Positions 8,548 to 18,160 of a stretch of DNA of 64,000 nucleotides are shown piece by piece. The notes under the pieces were generated by a model, which did not search any database, was not told the DNA's origin, and worked only from the letters and a program-made list of their open reading frames with translations. Position numbers and translations under genes: made by a program. The number at the start of each line of letters is the position of its first letter. Positions within the stretch are counted from its first letter, which is position 1. Source of the stretch: Lactobacillus agrestimuris (lineage in GTDB: Bacteria; Bacillota; Bacilli; Lactobacillales; Lactobacillaceae); NCBI RefSeq assembly GCF_943193025.1, contig NZ_CALPCQ010000003.1, forward strand, positions 40,323-104,322, read 5' to 3'.

Positions 8548-8581
8548 CACGTTCCTTCTTTTTATTTAATCCATCTGTTTC

Positions 8582-9229
8582 TTATAAATTACCAATTTCG
8601 CGTAATTTATTATCAATTTCACTTAAAACTTCCTTTTTAGCATCTTCATTGATGATGAAGTCAAGCTTATCACCGTTAATTTCCATCTTAGGAGAAGCAT
8701 GGTAGTTTTCATACCATGGTTCGTAGTAGCTAAGAAGTCTAGCGTAGTAGTCCTTCAAGCCAGGATCGGTTGAAAGCTGTTCGAATGAACGGCCACGCTT
8801 CTTGATTCGTGCAAGCATAGTATCAAGAGATACATGAATATAAATAAGTAAATCTGGCTTCTTGCTTGGATTGCCAGGAGTATCTTCCATCATATTATTA
8901 AGTAAGTTGTCGTAGATCTTGAATTCTGTAGGATCAGCAACTTTACTGTCAGCATTCATCTTGAAAAAGAGTGCATCTTCGTAGATAGAACGGTCAGAAA
9001 CACTATTTTTTTCACGGATTGCTGTGTTAATTTGTGCCAAACGGTGGTTAAGCAAGTAGGTATTAAGTAAGAAGGTATAACGCTTCATATCCTTATAGTA
9101 AAGAGGAAGGACGGGGTTAGTATCAACACCTTCATAAAAAGCTTGAGTCCCTAAGTGCTCTGCTAAAATGCTAGTTAAACTGGATTTACCGGCTCCAATT
9201 GGCCCACTTAATACAATAACTTTGATCAC
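8582..9229 (-). CDS. dak: deoxynucleoside kinase, deoxyadenosine kinase subunit
   Basis: A 215-residue deoxynucleoside kinase, first gene of the two-gene operon. P-loop GPIGAGKSS, the substrate-side [13 protein letters not shown] segment and DRSIYED are visible. The downstream partner has VDDNPVLPLFY at the same place, so the two are diverged paralogues. Its length equals that of the L. acidophilus-group dAK subunit, which pairs with dGK. The start is a GTG (9229) after GAAAGAA; an overlapping ATG is out of frame. About 34 nt separate it from dgk, so the two are probably co-transcribed. Enzyme specificity is inferred from gene order and length. Confidence 0.85.
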   Translation of the reverse strand: MIKVIVLSGPIGAGKSSLTSILAEHLGTQAFYEGVDTNPVLPLYYKDMKRYTFLLNTYLLNHRLAQINTAIREKNSVSDRSIYEDALFFKMNADSKVADPTEFKIYDNLLNNMMEDTPGNPSKKPDLLIYIHVSLDTMLARIKKRGRSFEQLSTDPGLKDYYARLLSYYEPWYENYHASPKMEINGDKLDFIINEDAKKEVLSEIDNKLREIGNL

Positions 9230-9520
9230 ATTCTTTCTTCGTTATCCAACACCATATGTTGATATTTTTCTCGACATTTAAATATTGTAATACGAGATAT
9301 GGGGGCTAAACAAGGGTAAATTTAGTTTGCTCTTAGCGAGAAAAGTCAAGCTATTTTATCATTCTTCAAAGATTAAGTATGAAGGTTAGCGAATAATACA
9401 ATATGCAGTAGTGTTTAGCTGAGCTTGAAATTCATTTGTAAACGAAAAGACCAACAAGTCGAAATTGACTTATTGGCCTTTTTTAATAATTTAAATTTGA
9501 TCTATAAAATAAAATTGCGT
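9230..9520. promoter_or_regulatory. dak promoter region and nagB terminator
   Basis: On the minus strand a TTGACT near 9349 followed by a TAAATT-like -10 could serve dak. The part nearest nagB holds a hairpin terminator (9449-9484). No coding frame with a ribosome binding site was seen. Confidence 0.4.
9449..9484. terminator. nagB terminator
   Basis: Stem AAAGGCCAATAAGTC / GACTTGTTGGTCTTT (imperfect) flanked by a T-run; lies about 40 nt after the nagB stop on the minus strand and also reads on the plus strand. Confidence 0.6.
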
Positions 9521-10240
9521 TTAATTCTTGTACTTATCATCAAGTTCTTGAGCTGCAGCTTCATCACAAATCACAGTAACATCAGGGTGTTTTTGCAAAA
9601 TAGTTGCAGGAACTTCTTCACTAATTTCACCTTCAAGCATTTCCTTGATTGCATGAGCCTTCTTTTCACCGAAAGCCATTAAAACAATCTTCTTAGCAGA
9701 CATAATATTAGCAATTCCCATGCAGATTGCACTCTTAGGAACTTCATCAATGTTGTCGAAGAAGCGTGAGTTAGCCTTAATTGTGTTTTCAGTTAATTTA
9801 ACTTCATGAGTTGTAGAAGTGAATGGTGTGCCCGGTTCATTGAAAGCGATGTGACCGTTGCGACCAATTCCTAATAATTGAATATCAATTGGGTTGTCCT
9901 TGATAATTTGATCATATTCTTTACAGAATGATTTCACATCTTCAGTCATACCATCAGGAACGTAAGTCTTCTTGAATGGCTTTTTGTCGAAGAGATGCTT
10001 TTGCATGAAGTAGTGGTAACTTTGAGGATTGTCAGGCTTTAAGCCAACATATTCATCAAGATTGATACTGATAAGATCGGAACAGTTAAGATCACTTTCT
10101 ACCCAATTTTGGTAGAGAGTTTCTGGAGTTGATCCAGTTGCAAGGCCTAAGACCTTGGCACCATTTTTAATTCCTTTTTCAAAAATTTCGAAGGCTTTTG
10201 CGCCGCCTTGAATTTTGTTTTCAGTAACGATAACTTTCAT
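9521..10240 (-). CDS. nagB: glucosamine-6-phosphate deaminase
   Basis: A 239-residue NagB/6-phosphogluconolactonase-fold enzyme converting glucosamine-6-phosphate to fructose-6-phosphate and ammonia in amino-sugar catabolism. Family marks are LATGSTPETLY near residues 33-43, INLDEYVGL with the catalytic Asp, and LGIGRNGHIAFNEPG with the catalytic His. The length matches the short Gram-positive NagB. ATG start behind AGGAGG. Two NagR-type operators lie directly upstream, so expression is probably released by glucosamine-6-P or GlcNAc-6-P. No nagA is adjacent. Confidence 0.95.
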   Translation of the reverse strand: MKVIVTENKIQGGAKAFEIFEKGIKNGAKVLGLATGSTPETLYQNWVESDLNCSDLISINLDEYVGLKPDNPQSYHYFMQKHLFDKKPFKKTYVPDGMTEDVKSFCKEYDQIIKDNPIDIQLLGIGRNGHIAFNEPGTPFTSTTHEVKLTENTIKANSRFFDNIDEVPKSAICMGIANIMSAKKIVLMAFGEKKAHAIKEMLEGEISEEVPATILQKHPDVTVICDEAAAQELDDKYKN

Positions 10241-10261
10241 AATTAAATCCTCCTCATTTAC

Positions 10262-10273
10262 TGGTCTAGTCCA
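10262..10273. promoter_or_regulatory. dre-type operator 1 (NagR/YvoA) for nagB
   Basis: TGGTCTAGTCCA is a near-perfect dyad matching the GntR/HutC-family dre site TGGTCTAGACCA, 20 nt upstream of the nagB start. Confidence 0.7.
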
Positions 10274-10281
10274 TTATAAAA

Positions 10282-10293
10282 TGGTATATGCCA
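10282..10293. promoter_or_regulatory. dre-type operator 2 for nagB
   Basis: TGGTATATGCCA, extended to AAAATGGTATATGCCATTTT, is a second dyad 20 bp from the first centre to centre, so two dimers could bind one face of the DNA. Confidence 0.65.
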
Positions 10294-10556
10294 TTTTGTC
10301 AAATAAAAAATCAAAAACTTAGCAAATACTGTGAAACATCAGACCCTAATTTTATTAGATTTACATACAATATGTAGAATCACTTAAAGTCGAGCATCAA
10401 CATATTGTGGAAAACTCTGTGGATTGTGTGTAACTTCTCTGAAGCTTACTGCATAAGGAAAAGCCGTCTCTCCAAATTTGGAAAGGCGACTTTTTTCATC
10501 AAAGATATTCAGTTTCCATTTTACACCCGATGTTGTGGATGAGAAAGAATATACTT
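10294..10556. other. intergenic region nagB / ABC transporter
   Basis: Holds the nagB promoter side, two DnaA-box-like words (TGTGGAAAA at 10406 and TGTGGATTG at 10418, reverse complements close to TTATCCACA) and an imperfect hairpin with T6 at 10459-10496 that probably terminates transcription. No ORF with a ribosome binding site was seen. Confidence 0.4.
10459..10496. terminator. hairpin terminator near ABC transporter end
   Basis: Imperfect stem AAAGCCGTCTCTCC / GGAAAGGCGACTTT with loop AAATTT; T6 on the plus side, TTTTCC on the minus side, about 60 nt past the ABC gene stop. Confidence 0.5.
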
Positions 10557-12893
10557 TTATTCACTTCTTAAAGCAATTGCGGCATCCTTTTTAGCAGCCA
10601 TCTTAGCAGGAAGGTGTCCACCGATCATAGTTAAAATTGTAGAAATTAAAATTAAGATTAAGGCCGCAACTGGGCTAAGTTGAGCGACGTTAGCTAAATC
10701 AGTAATATTGTAGATAATACTGTTGATTGGGAAGGTTAAGAGGTAGGCAATTACGACACCGAGGACACCTGATAAAACTCCCAAAATAAATGTTTCTGCG
10801 TCAAATACACGAGTAATATCTTTTTTACGTGCACCTAAAGCCTTAAGTACCCCAATTTCCTTGGTTCTTTCAAGTACTGAAGTGTAAGTTAAAATACCAA
10901 TCATAATCATTGAAGTGATCAATGAGATGGCCGCAAAGGCTACAAGAACAGTGGTAATTCCATTAAGAAGTCCACCAGTCATAGTTGTAACGGCACTAGA
11001 CATATCAGTGTAAATAATTTGGTTCTTTTTGGCTTTACCCTTATTCCACTTGTCTAAGTAGTCTAAAACCTTGTTTTTAGAGTCAAAGTTATTTGGATAG
11101 ATCATAATCGAACTAGGGATGCTTGAACCACCTAAGCTTTGAAGGAATTGCTTCTTTTCACTTGCATTCATCTTCTGACCAGTCATTACATTGTCGTTAG
11201 TCTTCTTCTGAGCTTTAACAATGTCAGAGTCGAGGTTTTGATTAATTGCTTCTTGTGAAAGCTTATCGCTGTAAGCAATTCCAGTTGAAAGAAGAGCCAT
11301 TGAATTTTCATTCTTTGGACGAATTACAGCAGCCAATCTTAACTTGGTACCAGAGTTGTACATGTTAGTGTTTGCCTTGCTTGGAATAAACATCCCTGTA
11401 GGTAGCTTCTGGTAGTAATCATTATTAGATACTAAACTGAATTCCTTACCAATTAATTGATCAAACTTAAACTTCTTACCATCATTAACCTTAAAGCCAA
11501 GATTCTTCAAAGAATTAATGTTAACTGTATTTTTATTATCAGTCACTAAAACTAAATCAGTTGACTTACTTGGCCAAGCACCTGAAAGAAGTTGGTAGTT
11601 TTGTTTCAAAAAGTTTCCTTTATTTTTATCAAGTGTAGTGGGGAAGACGCTTGAACCAACACCGATTGATGACATTGCTTGGGATCTCATTGCAGCCATA
11701 TTTCCAGATGCATTTGGATCAGAGTTTGAAAATTGAATTTTTTCAACTTTATTTCCATCTTTAGAAAGTAAATTTAAGTTAACTGCTCTTTGGTAAGCAA
11801 TGTTATTAGCATAGTCAGAGTTGATCTTCTTAACATAGTCAACATAAGCTTCAGTGATTTTATTGTTGTGAGTTGATTCTTGTGATTCATCTGGCTTAGC
11901 AGTAATATAACCTCTATTTTTTACATTTTTATCCGACTCTTTTCGAGTAGTAGCCGAGGTCATATCAGTTGCAGTTGGAGCAATTACCACTGGATACTTA
12001 GCAAGAGCTTTACTCATAGTTGAGTCAATCTGTTTTTGGAAACCATTTGAAAGAGAGAGCACAACTGCGATTGAGATAATTCCGATACTGGAAGCAAAAG
12101 CAGTTAAGGCAGTTCTAGCCTTTTTGGTCATGATGTTAGTGAAACTAAGTTTAATGGCGTTCCAATATGACATCTTAGTTCGCTTCAACTTGAACTTGTC
12201 TTGTTCTTGCTCAGCTTCGAAAGGATCAGAATCATGTAAGATTTTTCCATCTTGGAAGTTAACAATTCTAGTTGCATATTCCTTGGCAAGTTCTGGGTTG
12301 TGAGTAACCATGATAACCAAACGGTTTTTGGATAATTCTTTGATCAAGTCCATAATTTGGACAGAAGTTTCTGTATCCAAGGCGCCAGTAGGTTCGTCAC
12401 AGAGTAAAATATCTGGGTCATTTGCGATCGCACGAGCGATTGCTACACGTTGCATTTGACCACCGGATAATTGGTTAGGCTGCTTATTAATATGGTCTTT
12501 AAGACCAACTTCTGTTAAAGCCTTGATGGCTTTTTCATGGCGTTCTTTACTTGGAACACCAGATAGAGTCATTCCTAATTCAACGTTTGCAATAATTGAT
12601 AGATGAGAAATTAAGTTGTAATTTTGAAAGACAAAACCAACTGAGTTGTTTCGATAAGCATCCCAATCAGTTTCCTTAAAGTTCTTAGTTGATTTTCCGT
12701 TGATGATCAGATCACCTTTATCATAGCGATCTAGTCCACCAATGACATTCAACATTGTAGTTTTACCAGAACCACTAGGTCCTAGAATTGTGACAAATTC
12801 TTTATCACGAAAAGAAATAGAGACATCATCTAAAGCATGAGTGACCGTATCGCCAACGTGATAAGATTTGAATAAATGTTCAAGTTGAAGCAT
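10557..12893 (-). CDS. fused ABC transporter ATPase-permease, MacB/FtsX type
   Basis: A 778-residue single-chain ABC transporter. The N-terminal ATPase has Walker A GPSGSGKTT (about residues 38-46), signature LSGGQMQRVAIARA and Walker B ILLCDEPTGALD. A membrane helix follows near residues 265-290, then a large extracytoplasmic domain to about 640 and three C-terminal helices carrying the FtsX-type permease (RTKEIGVLKALGARKKDI). Such MacB-type proteins work as mechanotransmitters exporting or releasing peptides or lipoproteins; substrate unknown. GAAAGGA ribosome binding site. No regulator or periplasmic partner is adjacent. Confidence 0.88.
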   Translation of the reverse strand: MLQLEHLFKSYHVGDTVTHALDDVSISFRDKEFVTILGPSGSGKTTMLNVIGGLDRYDKGDLIINGKSTKNFKETDWDAYRNNSVGFVFQNYNLISHLSIIANVELGMTLSGVPSKERHEKAIKALTEVGLKDHINKQPNQLSGGQMQRVAIARAIANDPDILLCDEPTGALDTETSVQIMDLIKELSKNRLVIMVTHNPELAKEYATRIVNFQDGKILHDSDPFEAEQEQDKFKLKRTKMSYWNAIKLSFTNIMTKKARTALTAFASSIGIISIAVVLSLSNGFQKQIDSTMSKALAKYPVVIAPTATDMTSATTRKESDKNVKNRGYITAKPDESQESTHNNKITEAYVDYVKKINSDYANNIAYQRAVNLNLLSKDGNKVEKIQFSNSDPNASGNMAAMRSQAMSSIGVGSSVFPTTLDKNKGNFLKQNYQLLSGAWPSKSTDLVLVTDNKNTVNINSLKNLGFKVNDGKKFKFDQLIGKEFSLVSNNDYYQKLPTGMFIPSKANTNMYNSGTKLRLAAVIRPKNENSMALLSTGIAYSDKLSQEAINQNLDSDIVKAQKKTNDNVMTGQKMNASEKKQFLQSLGGSSIPSSIMIYPNNFDSKNKVLDYLDKWNKGKAKKNQIIYTDMSSAVTTMTGGLLNGITTVLVAFAAISLITSMIMIGILTYTSVLERTKEIGVLKALGARKKDITRVFDAETFILGVLSGVLGVVIAYLLTFPINSIIYNITDLANVAQLSPVAALILILISTILTMIGGHLPAKMAAKKDAAIALRSE

Positions 12894-12993
12894 AGATATA
12901 TCCTTTCTTAATTTTTAAAATGTTATTAAAAGTATATCATTTAGCCATAAAGATATATAAGACAACTCCTTCAACTTAGACGATTTTTAATGA

Positions 12994-14094
12994 TTACATC
13001 ATTCTGAAGTGTTCAATTCCAAGACCGATCATTATTGCTTGGAAAACACAGAAGGCGACAATCAGACCGATGATTATGAAATGACGCTTTTTATGCAAGA
13101 TGAAGACTCCAGCAAATTCACGGATGATTGCATTAGGAAGGAAGTAGAATCTAGTATAACTACCGATACCGTTGGCATTTAATGCTGCTTCTTTAGCAAA
13201 CAGGCCAGCACGGAAAATGTGGTAATTATTACTAAAGAAGGAAGCTCTGAAGGCATCACTACCAAAATCGGAGGCAGCAACTTCTTTGGAAAAGAACATA
13301 TTTTGATAGGTATTCTTAGAGCGGTCTTCTAAGAGAATATATTTTTCATCAATTCCGCGAGAAATTGCATAATCAGCCATTGCGCGAGCTTCAGAGACTT
13401 TTTCATCGCCTCCTTGACCACCAGACATAATAAATTTTGGCATGTGCTTACCCTTATCAACTTGTTTTTCCGCGAATTGGATTGCTCGATTAATGCGGCT
13501 GGCAAGAAGTGGAGAAACTTTTTCACCATTAATTAGTCCTGCACCCAAAACGATTAAGTAGTCGCGATTGTAGTGGCGAGGAACGAATTGGTATAAGAAT
13601 AAATTGAGTAAGTAATTATACATAACCAAGCCTAAATAAGTAGCGATAACTGGAGCAGCAGTTAAGAGGGCATCGAGCCAGGATGGTAAATACTTAGCAG
13701 GTCCTAGGATTGAAACGATCCAGACGATTGTTAACCCGATTCCTAAAAGTAAAGTTAGGAGGTTAGGCAAGGTGTGGCTTTCATATTTCCAAACAAAATA
13801 AGCGTTCCAAAAGCAGAATAACCAGGCGAAAGTCACAACTAAGAAGATGATGAAGATAAATAGTAAAATTAGGATACTATATGCCGCTTGCAAGGCTTTT
13901 AAGTGCGTTGAGAAGACCGCTATAGTTAGCCAAACGGCAAAAATAAGTAAGTTAATTGTGAATAAAATACCGTTGATTAAGCGTCGTGGTTCGATTAACC
14001 AAGAGATTAGAAATGCTAGTAATGAAAGTGCTAGAAAAAGTGATAAATAAGCAAATTCACAATTTTGCTCAAAAAAGTGTAAAAATTCGGTCAT
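12994..14094 (-). CDS. YdcF-family (DUF218) membrane protein
   Basis: A 366-residue protein with five to six membrane helices in the first 170 residues, then a soluble YdcF/ElyC/SanA-type domain and a last helix. Domain marks: YLIVLGAGLINGEKVSPLLASRINRA, MSGGQGGDEKVSEARAMADYA and EDRSKNTYQNMFFSKEVA, the conserved layout of DUF218. Related proteins influence envelope or murein metabolism, but the reaction is not established. Divergent from the CPBP protease gene at 14175 with only 80 nt between them, so both promoters overlap there. Confidence 0.82.
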   Translation of the reverse strand: MTEFLHFFEQNCEFAYLSLFLALSLLAFLISWLIEPRRLINGILFTINLLIFAVWLTIAVFSTHLKALQAAYSILILLFIFIIFLVVTFAWLFCFWNAYFVWKYESHTLPNLLTLLLGIGLTIVWIVSILGPAKYLPSWLDALLTAAPVIATYLGLVMYNYLLNLFLYQFVPRHYNRDYLIVLGAGLINGEKVSPLLASRINRAIQFAEKQVDKGKHMPKFIMSGGQGGDEKVSEARAMADYAISRGIDEKYILLEDRSKNTYQNMFFSKEVAASDFGSDAFRASFFSNNYHIFRAGLFAKEAALNANGIGSYTRFYFLPNAIIREFAGVFILHKKRHFIIIGLIVAFCVFQAIMIGLGIEHFRMM

Positions 14095-14174
14095 GTTTTT
14101 TCTTCCCTTATGTATTTTTCGTCATTTCTATTATAATTAAAATAATATAATTTTAGGGAAAAGGATGTTGATTA

Positions 14175-14864
14175 ATGCATAAAATCCTTCATTACTTAGG
14201 GAATTTTGCGGGAATAATTATTGCATTTGTACTATATGGAGTACTGCAAGAATTTTATTTTTACCCAAGAATAATTGCTAGAAGATTTCACATGCCGTAT
14301 CAAGGTTTCGTTACAGCACTTATAACGGTGTTAGTTATGGCGCTTATCTTTTGGATATATAAAAAGCAGTTGCAAGAAGTGAATTACTGGCACTTTAACC
14401 AGGAACCGCACTGGAATTTGAGGCGGATCTTGATTGCGATATTAGGCTTCTTCTTGATTACTTTTCTTGGTGCAGCAATGCTTAGTATTGTTAGTTCCAA
14501 GGGGCAGGCTATTTCTACTAACCAAAAAGGATTAGATTTAATTTCTAAGCAAAGTGGAGATCTATTTAAAATTATGGTTTGCTTTGTTGCGCCATTTTGT
14601 GAGGAAGTGATTTTTAGAGGGATGTTTTTCAACACCTTCTTTACTAAGAACACTACTTTCAATAAGTGGGCCGGAATTTTAACCAGTGGATTTGTTTTCG
14701 CGTATGTGCATGATCCAATGCTCAGCAAATTTATTCTTGTTTACTGGGTGTTAGGCTGCGTTTTAGCGTGGGTCTACATGATGACGAAAGATTTACGGTA
14801 TTCAATGATTACTCACATGTGCTATAACTCAATTGGATTTATTAGTATGATGATGTTGATCTAA
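14175..14864 (+). CDS. CPBP-family intramembrane metalloprotease
   Basis: A 229-residue protein with about six to seven membrane helices. The CPBP/Abi signature is complete: EEVIFRG (about residues 147-153), the FAYVHDP histidine and ITHMCYN with His and Asn. These form a zinc-type glutamate/histidine active site inside the membrane, as in Rce1/CAAX proteases. In lactobacilli such genes often sit near bacteriocin loci as self-immunity factors, but no bacteriocin gene is adjacent here, so the role is open. AAAGGA-type ribosome binding site; a terminator follows. Confidence 0.85.
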   Translation: MHKILHYLGNFAGIIIAFVLYGVLQEFYFYPRIIARRFHMPYQGFVTALITVLVMALIFWIYKKQLQEVNYWHFNQEPHWNLRRILIAILGFFLITFLGAAMLSIVSSKGQAISTNQKGLDLISKQSGDLFKIMVCFVAPFCEEVIFRGMFFNTFFTKNTTFNKWAGILTSGFVFAYVHDPMLSKFILVYWVLGCVLAWVYMMTKDLRYSMITHMCYNSIGFISMMMLI

Positions 14865-14892
14865 TAAGTTACAAGTGAAAAAATAGCTGGTA

Positions 14893-14930
14893 AAAAAGCG
14901 TTATGACTGAATTGTCATAACGCTTTTAGT
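14893..14930. terminator. bidirectional terminator
   Basis: Stem AAAAGCGTTATGAC / GTCATAACGCTTTT, loop TGAATT, between convergent genes. Confidence 0.85.
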
Positions 14931-16100
14931 TTAAGCGAGTCTGTTATCCTCGCTTTCTTTTTTAATAAAGTGATTCAAGATAAATGGAGAAATTACAGTT
15001 GTAATAATGATTACCAAAATTAAACTTGAATAAATATCTTCAGGGAAAAGGTGATGGGTAATTCCGATCTGAGCAACGATCAAGGCAACTTCACCACGTG
15101 AAACCATTCCGGCTCCAACAATATTTCCTTCATTCTTAGTGAAGCCGAAAAGTTCACTAGAATATTTACCAGCCCAGAACTTGGATAAAACAGCCAAAAC
15201 AGTAATGGCAATGATGAACCAGATATCTTTGATAAAGCTAGCGAAGGTCATTGAAAGACCAATATCAGCGAAGAAGACAGGGATAAAGACCGAATATCCT
15301 AATGCTGAAATGGCTGAATTAACTTCTTTAAATTGTGGAGTCTGTCTAATTGCAAGACCGCCGAAGAAAGCACCAACAACAGCACTAAGTCCAACAAAAT
15401 CAGCGGCCCAAGCCATTGAGATCGCTAAAACTAATGAAGCAATTGCGACGGAGTAGTTAACATCCATCTTTTCGGCGGCCTTCATGAAGTATGGTGCTAC
15501 CCACTTGTAAATGAGCCATACAACAATGAAGTATGAAGCTTCAATTAATAAGTTTAAGAAGAAATTATTGGTTAAGCCCTGTTTACCGCCTTCGTGACTG
15601 AAAGTAGTGAACAAGCTCAAAACTACAACAGCCAAGATATCATCAACTACGGCTGCACCTAAAATTGCTGTTCCTGCTCGACTATGCAGTTTACCAGCCT
15701 CCTGTAAAACTACAACAGAGATTGATACACTAGTTGCCGCAAAGACAATTCCGATGAACAAGGCCTCAAGGAATTTCATACCAAAGGCCATTGAAGCAAG
15801 TCCGATGAATAATACTGGTAAAATCACTCCAATACTTGCAACTGTGAAGCTTAATTTAAAGTACTTCTTAAGTAAGTCTAGATCACTTTCTAGTCCTGCT
15901 AAAAACATTAGGAGGATTACACCGAACTCTGAAAAGATTGAGATAATATCATTCGGTTTAATCCAATTCAAAATTGCAGGACCCAAGACAATTCCTGACA
16001 GAAGTTGTCCAATTACTGCTGGCATATTAAATCTAGCAAACAGCTGCCCTAATAAAACTGTTGCGATTAAAATTAAAATTAATTCACCAAGAAATTCCAT
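14931..16100 (-). CDS. Na+/H+ (cation/proton) antiporter, CPA2 NapA/KefB type
   Basis: A 389-residue protein of about 12 membrane helices from the monovalent cation:proton antiporter-2 family. The N-terminus LGQLFARFNMPAVIGQLLSGIVLGPAIL and the paired AVVDDILAVVVLS segment, with the two acidic ion-binding residues, are typical. It lacks the TrkA-N/RCK cytoplasmic domain of KefB/C, so it is NapA-like: sodium or potassium for proton exchange in pH and salt homeostasis. A GGAGG site lies before the ATG at 16100. A terminator-like hairpin sits only about 25 nt upstream of that site, suggesting attenuation or termination of the upstream ATPase mRNA. Confidence 0.88.
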   Translation of the reverse strand: MEFLGELILILIATVLLGQLFARFNMPAVIGQLLSGIVLGPAILNWIKPNDIISIFSEFGVILLMFLAGLESDLDLLKKYFKLSFTVASIGVILPVLFIGLASMAFGMKFLEALFIGIVFAATSVSISVVVLQEAGKLHSRAGTAILGAAVVDDILAVVVLSLFTTFSHEGGKQGLTNNFFLNLLIEASYFIVVWLIYKWVAPYFMKAAEKMDVNYSVAIASLVLAISMAWAADFVGLSAVVGAFFGGLAIRQTPQFKEVNSAISALGYSVFIPVFFADIGLSMTFASFIKDIWFIIAITVLAVLSKFWAGKYSSELFGFTKNEGNIVGAGMVSRGEVALIVAQIGITHHLFPEDIYSSLILVIIITTVISPFILNHFIKKESEDNRLA

Positions 16101-16122
16101 TTAATTCCTCCCTTACTTGAGT

Positions 16123-16178
16123 AAAGAAAAAGCCTTCAAGTGCTTATTGACCCAAATAAGCTAATCTTGAAAGCTTTT
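16123..16178 (-). terminator. nested hairpin with T-run just before antiporter gene
   Basis: On the minus strand, outer stem AAAGCTTTCAAG / CTTGAAGGCTTT encloses inner stem GCTTATT / AATAAGC, then TTTTTCTTT. It lies between the P-type ATPase stop and the antiporter ribosome binding site. Probably the ATPase terminator; its closeness to the antiporter start also allows an attenuator role. Confidence 0.65.
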
Positions 16179-16256
16179 AATAATTTATTTAAAAACCCAA
16201 CCACTAAAAGATATTTAATTAATCCAATTTTAATGGTTTTATTTCAGGGATGCAAG

Positions 16257-18131
16257 TTACTTGCGAGGAATCCCTGTTTGTTCTGGATTCTTAGGTTCAG
16301 TCTTAGCAAGTAAGGCCAAACAAATTGTAATTAAGTCGACAACTTCTTGTAAGACGGCACCAGCCATTGGAGGAATGATACCAGTTGCGGCCACAATTTC
16401 TAAGATAATAACAATTGTGATAGCTGTTAAAACATCGATGTTAGCAACCTTCATAGTGTGCTTACCAATGGCAACGGCATCGTTAATCTTGCTTAAATCG
16501 TTAACCATGATTACGGCATCAGCACTTTCACTGGCAGCAGTAGCACCTTTAGCACCCATAGCAATACCGACATCAGCTGCAGTTAAACTTGGTGCATCAT
16601 TAACACCGTCACCAGTCATAACGACAGGACGAAGGTCAGCAGGAACTGACTTGATAGCCTCGATCTTTTCTTTAGGAAGAAGATCAGCTTTAACAGTGGT
16701 TACGCCTGCTTCTTTACCAATGGCATCGGCAACACTTTGACGGTCACCAGTAAGCATCATAATTTGCTTAGCACCTTGACGACGAAGACGGGCAATTGTT
16801 TCTGGAGTTTCAGGACGAATTTGGTCCTTTAAAGTAATGTAACCAGCAAACTTGCCATCAACTGAAATATAAATTGCAGTTGAGTCAACGTTGATTTTTT
16901 CATGATTTGGTGCAACGAAGTCCAATTTACCAACCATAACGTGCTTACCATCAACATCACCTTCAACACCTTGAGCAGTAGTTTCCTTTAAGTTAATAAC
17001 TTCATGGATTTGATCCTTTGAAGTGCTCTTAACTAATGAAACAGCCATGATGTGTGAAGATTGTTGTTCAGCACTTGCGGCCAAACTTTGAATTTCTTCT
17101 TTAGTAAAGCCTTCTGTTGGAACAACTTCGCCAATTTCAAGTTTGTTTTCAGTTAAAGTACCAGTCTTATCGAAAGCAAAAGTTTTAGCACGAGATAATT
17201 TTTCAAGTGTTGGACCAGACTTTACGATAATGTGGTGACGAGACATTGAACTCATACCTGATACCAAAGCAACAGGGGCGGCTATCAAAAGTGGACATGG
17301 AGAAGCAACAACCATAACTTCTGCGAAACGTTGGAAGTTCCAGCCACCCATTGCCATAGCAATAATACCTATTACCAGGGAAATAATTGTAAATGGAACA
17401 GCGTAACGATCGGCCATTTGCACGAACTTAGCAGGTTGAGCTTCAGCAGACTTAACCAAAGCAACGATTGACTGGTATTCTGAATCTTTAGCAAGCTTAG
17501 TTATTTCAACTTCAACAGCAGTATCACCGTTAATTGAACCTGACATTAAATCATCGCCAGGCTTTTTATTTACAGGTACAGATTCACCAGTAAGTGATGA
17601 TTGGTCAAAGCTTGATGCACCATCAACGATTTTACCGTCAACAGGTACTTGTTCACCGGGCTTAACAACTATGTGATCACCAATTTTAAGATCGTCAACA
17701 TTAACTTCAACTAATTTACCATCAACTAACTTGTTAGCCTTACGTGGATTGTTATTAAGTAATGATCTAAGTTCCTTATCAGCTTGGCTAGTTGCGTAAT
17801 CTTCAAGTGATTCACCACCTGTGAACATTACTAAGATCATCCAAGCTGCCCAGTAATCCCCGATAGCCATAGTTGAAATAATAGCGATGATAGCTAAAAC
17901 ATCGACACCCCAACGGCCACCTTTAATGTCATCGATCATTTCAATTGCCATTGTGATGGCTTCATAAATACCGAAAATATCGATTAACACACCTGCTATT
18001 GGCCAAGCGGCAGTATGAAAACTCCCAATTGTCCATGGACCGATTGATGGTTTATGACAGATGAAATCAAGGATAACGCCGATAATTCCGAGAATTAGGA
18101 CGACGAATAACTTCCAGTTACGTTTAAACAT
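16257..18131 (-). CDS. heavy-metal P1B-type ATPase, atypical class
   Basis: A 624-residue metal efflux ATPase with actuator TGES, phosphorylation site DKTGTLT (near residue 317) and GDGVND hinge motif. The membrane metal site is SPC in VVASPCPLLIAAP rather than the CPC of CadA/CopA, and the last membrane pair carries LQEVVDLI, not the CadA DKG or CoaT HEGST pattern. No N-terminal HMA domain or Cys motif is present. Exports a transition metal (Zn, Co, Ni, Mn and Fe are all possible); specificity cannot be assigned. ATG at 18131 with GGAGG upstream; promoter region contains a tandem repeat. Confidence 0.85.
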   Translation of the reverse strand: MFKRNWKLFVVLILGIIGVILDFICHKPSIGPWTIGSFHTAAWPIAGVLIDIFGIYEAITMAIEMIDDIKGGRWGVDVLAIIAIISTMAIGDYWAAWMILVMFTGGESLEDYATSQADKELRSLLNNNPRKANKLVDGKLVEVNVDDLKIGDHIVVKPGEQVPVDGKIVDGASSFDQSSLTGESVPVNKKPGDDLMSGSINGDTAVEVEITKLAKDSEYQSIVALVKSAEAQPAKFVQMADRYAVPFTIISLVIGIIAMAMGGWNFQRFAEVMVVASPCPLLIAAPVALVSGMSSMSRHHIIVKSGPTLEKLSRAKTFAFDKTGTLTENKLEIGEVVPTEGFTKEEIQSLAASAEQQSSHIMAVSLVKSTSKDQIHEVINLKETTAQGVEGDVDGKHVMVGKLDFVAPNHEKINVDSTAIYISVDGKFAGYITLKDQIRPETPETIARLRRQGAKQIMMLTGDRQSVADAIGKEAGVTTVKADLLPKEKIEAIKSVPADLRPVVMTGDGVNDAPSLTAADVGIAMGAKGATAASESADAVIMVNDLSKINDAVAIGKHTMKVANIDVLTAITIVIILEIVAATGIIPPMAGAVLQEVVDLITICLALLAKTEPKNPEQTGIPRK

Positions 18132-18160
18132 TTTTAGTCCTCCACTAAATATAGAATCTA

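Noticed and set aside
14175..14864. Bacteriocin immunity assignment for the CPBP gene
   Set aside because: No double-glycine peptide or bacteriocin transporter is adjacent.
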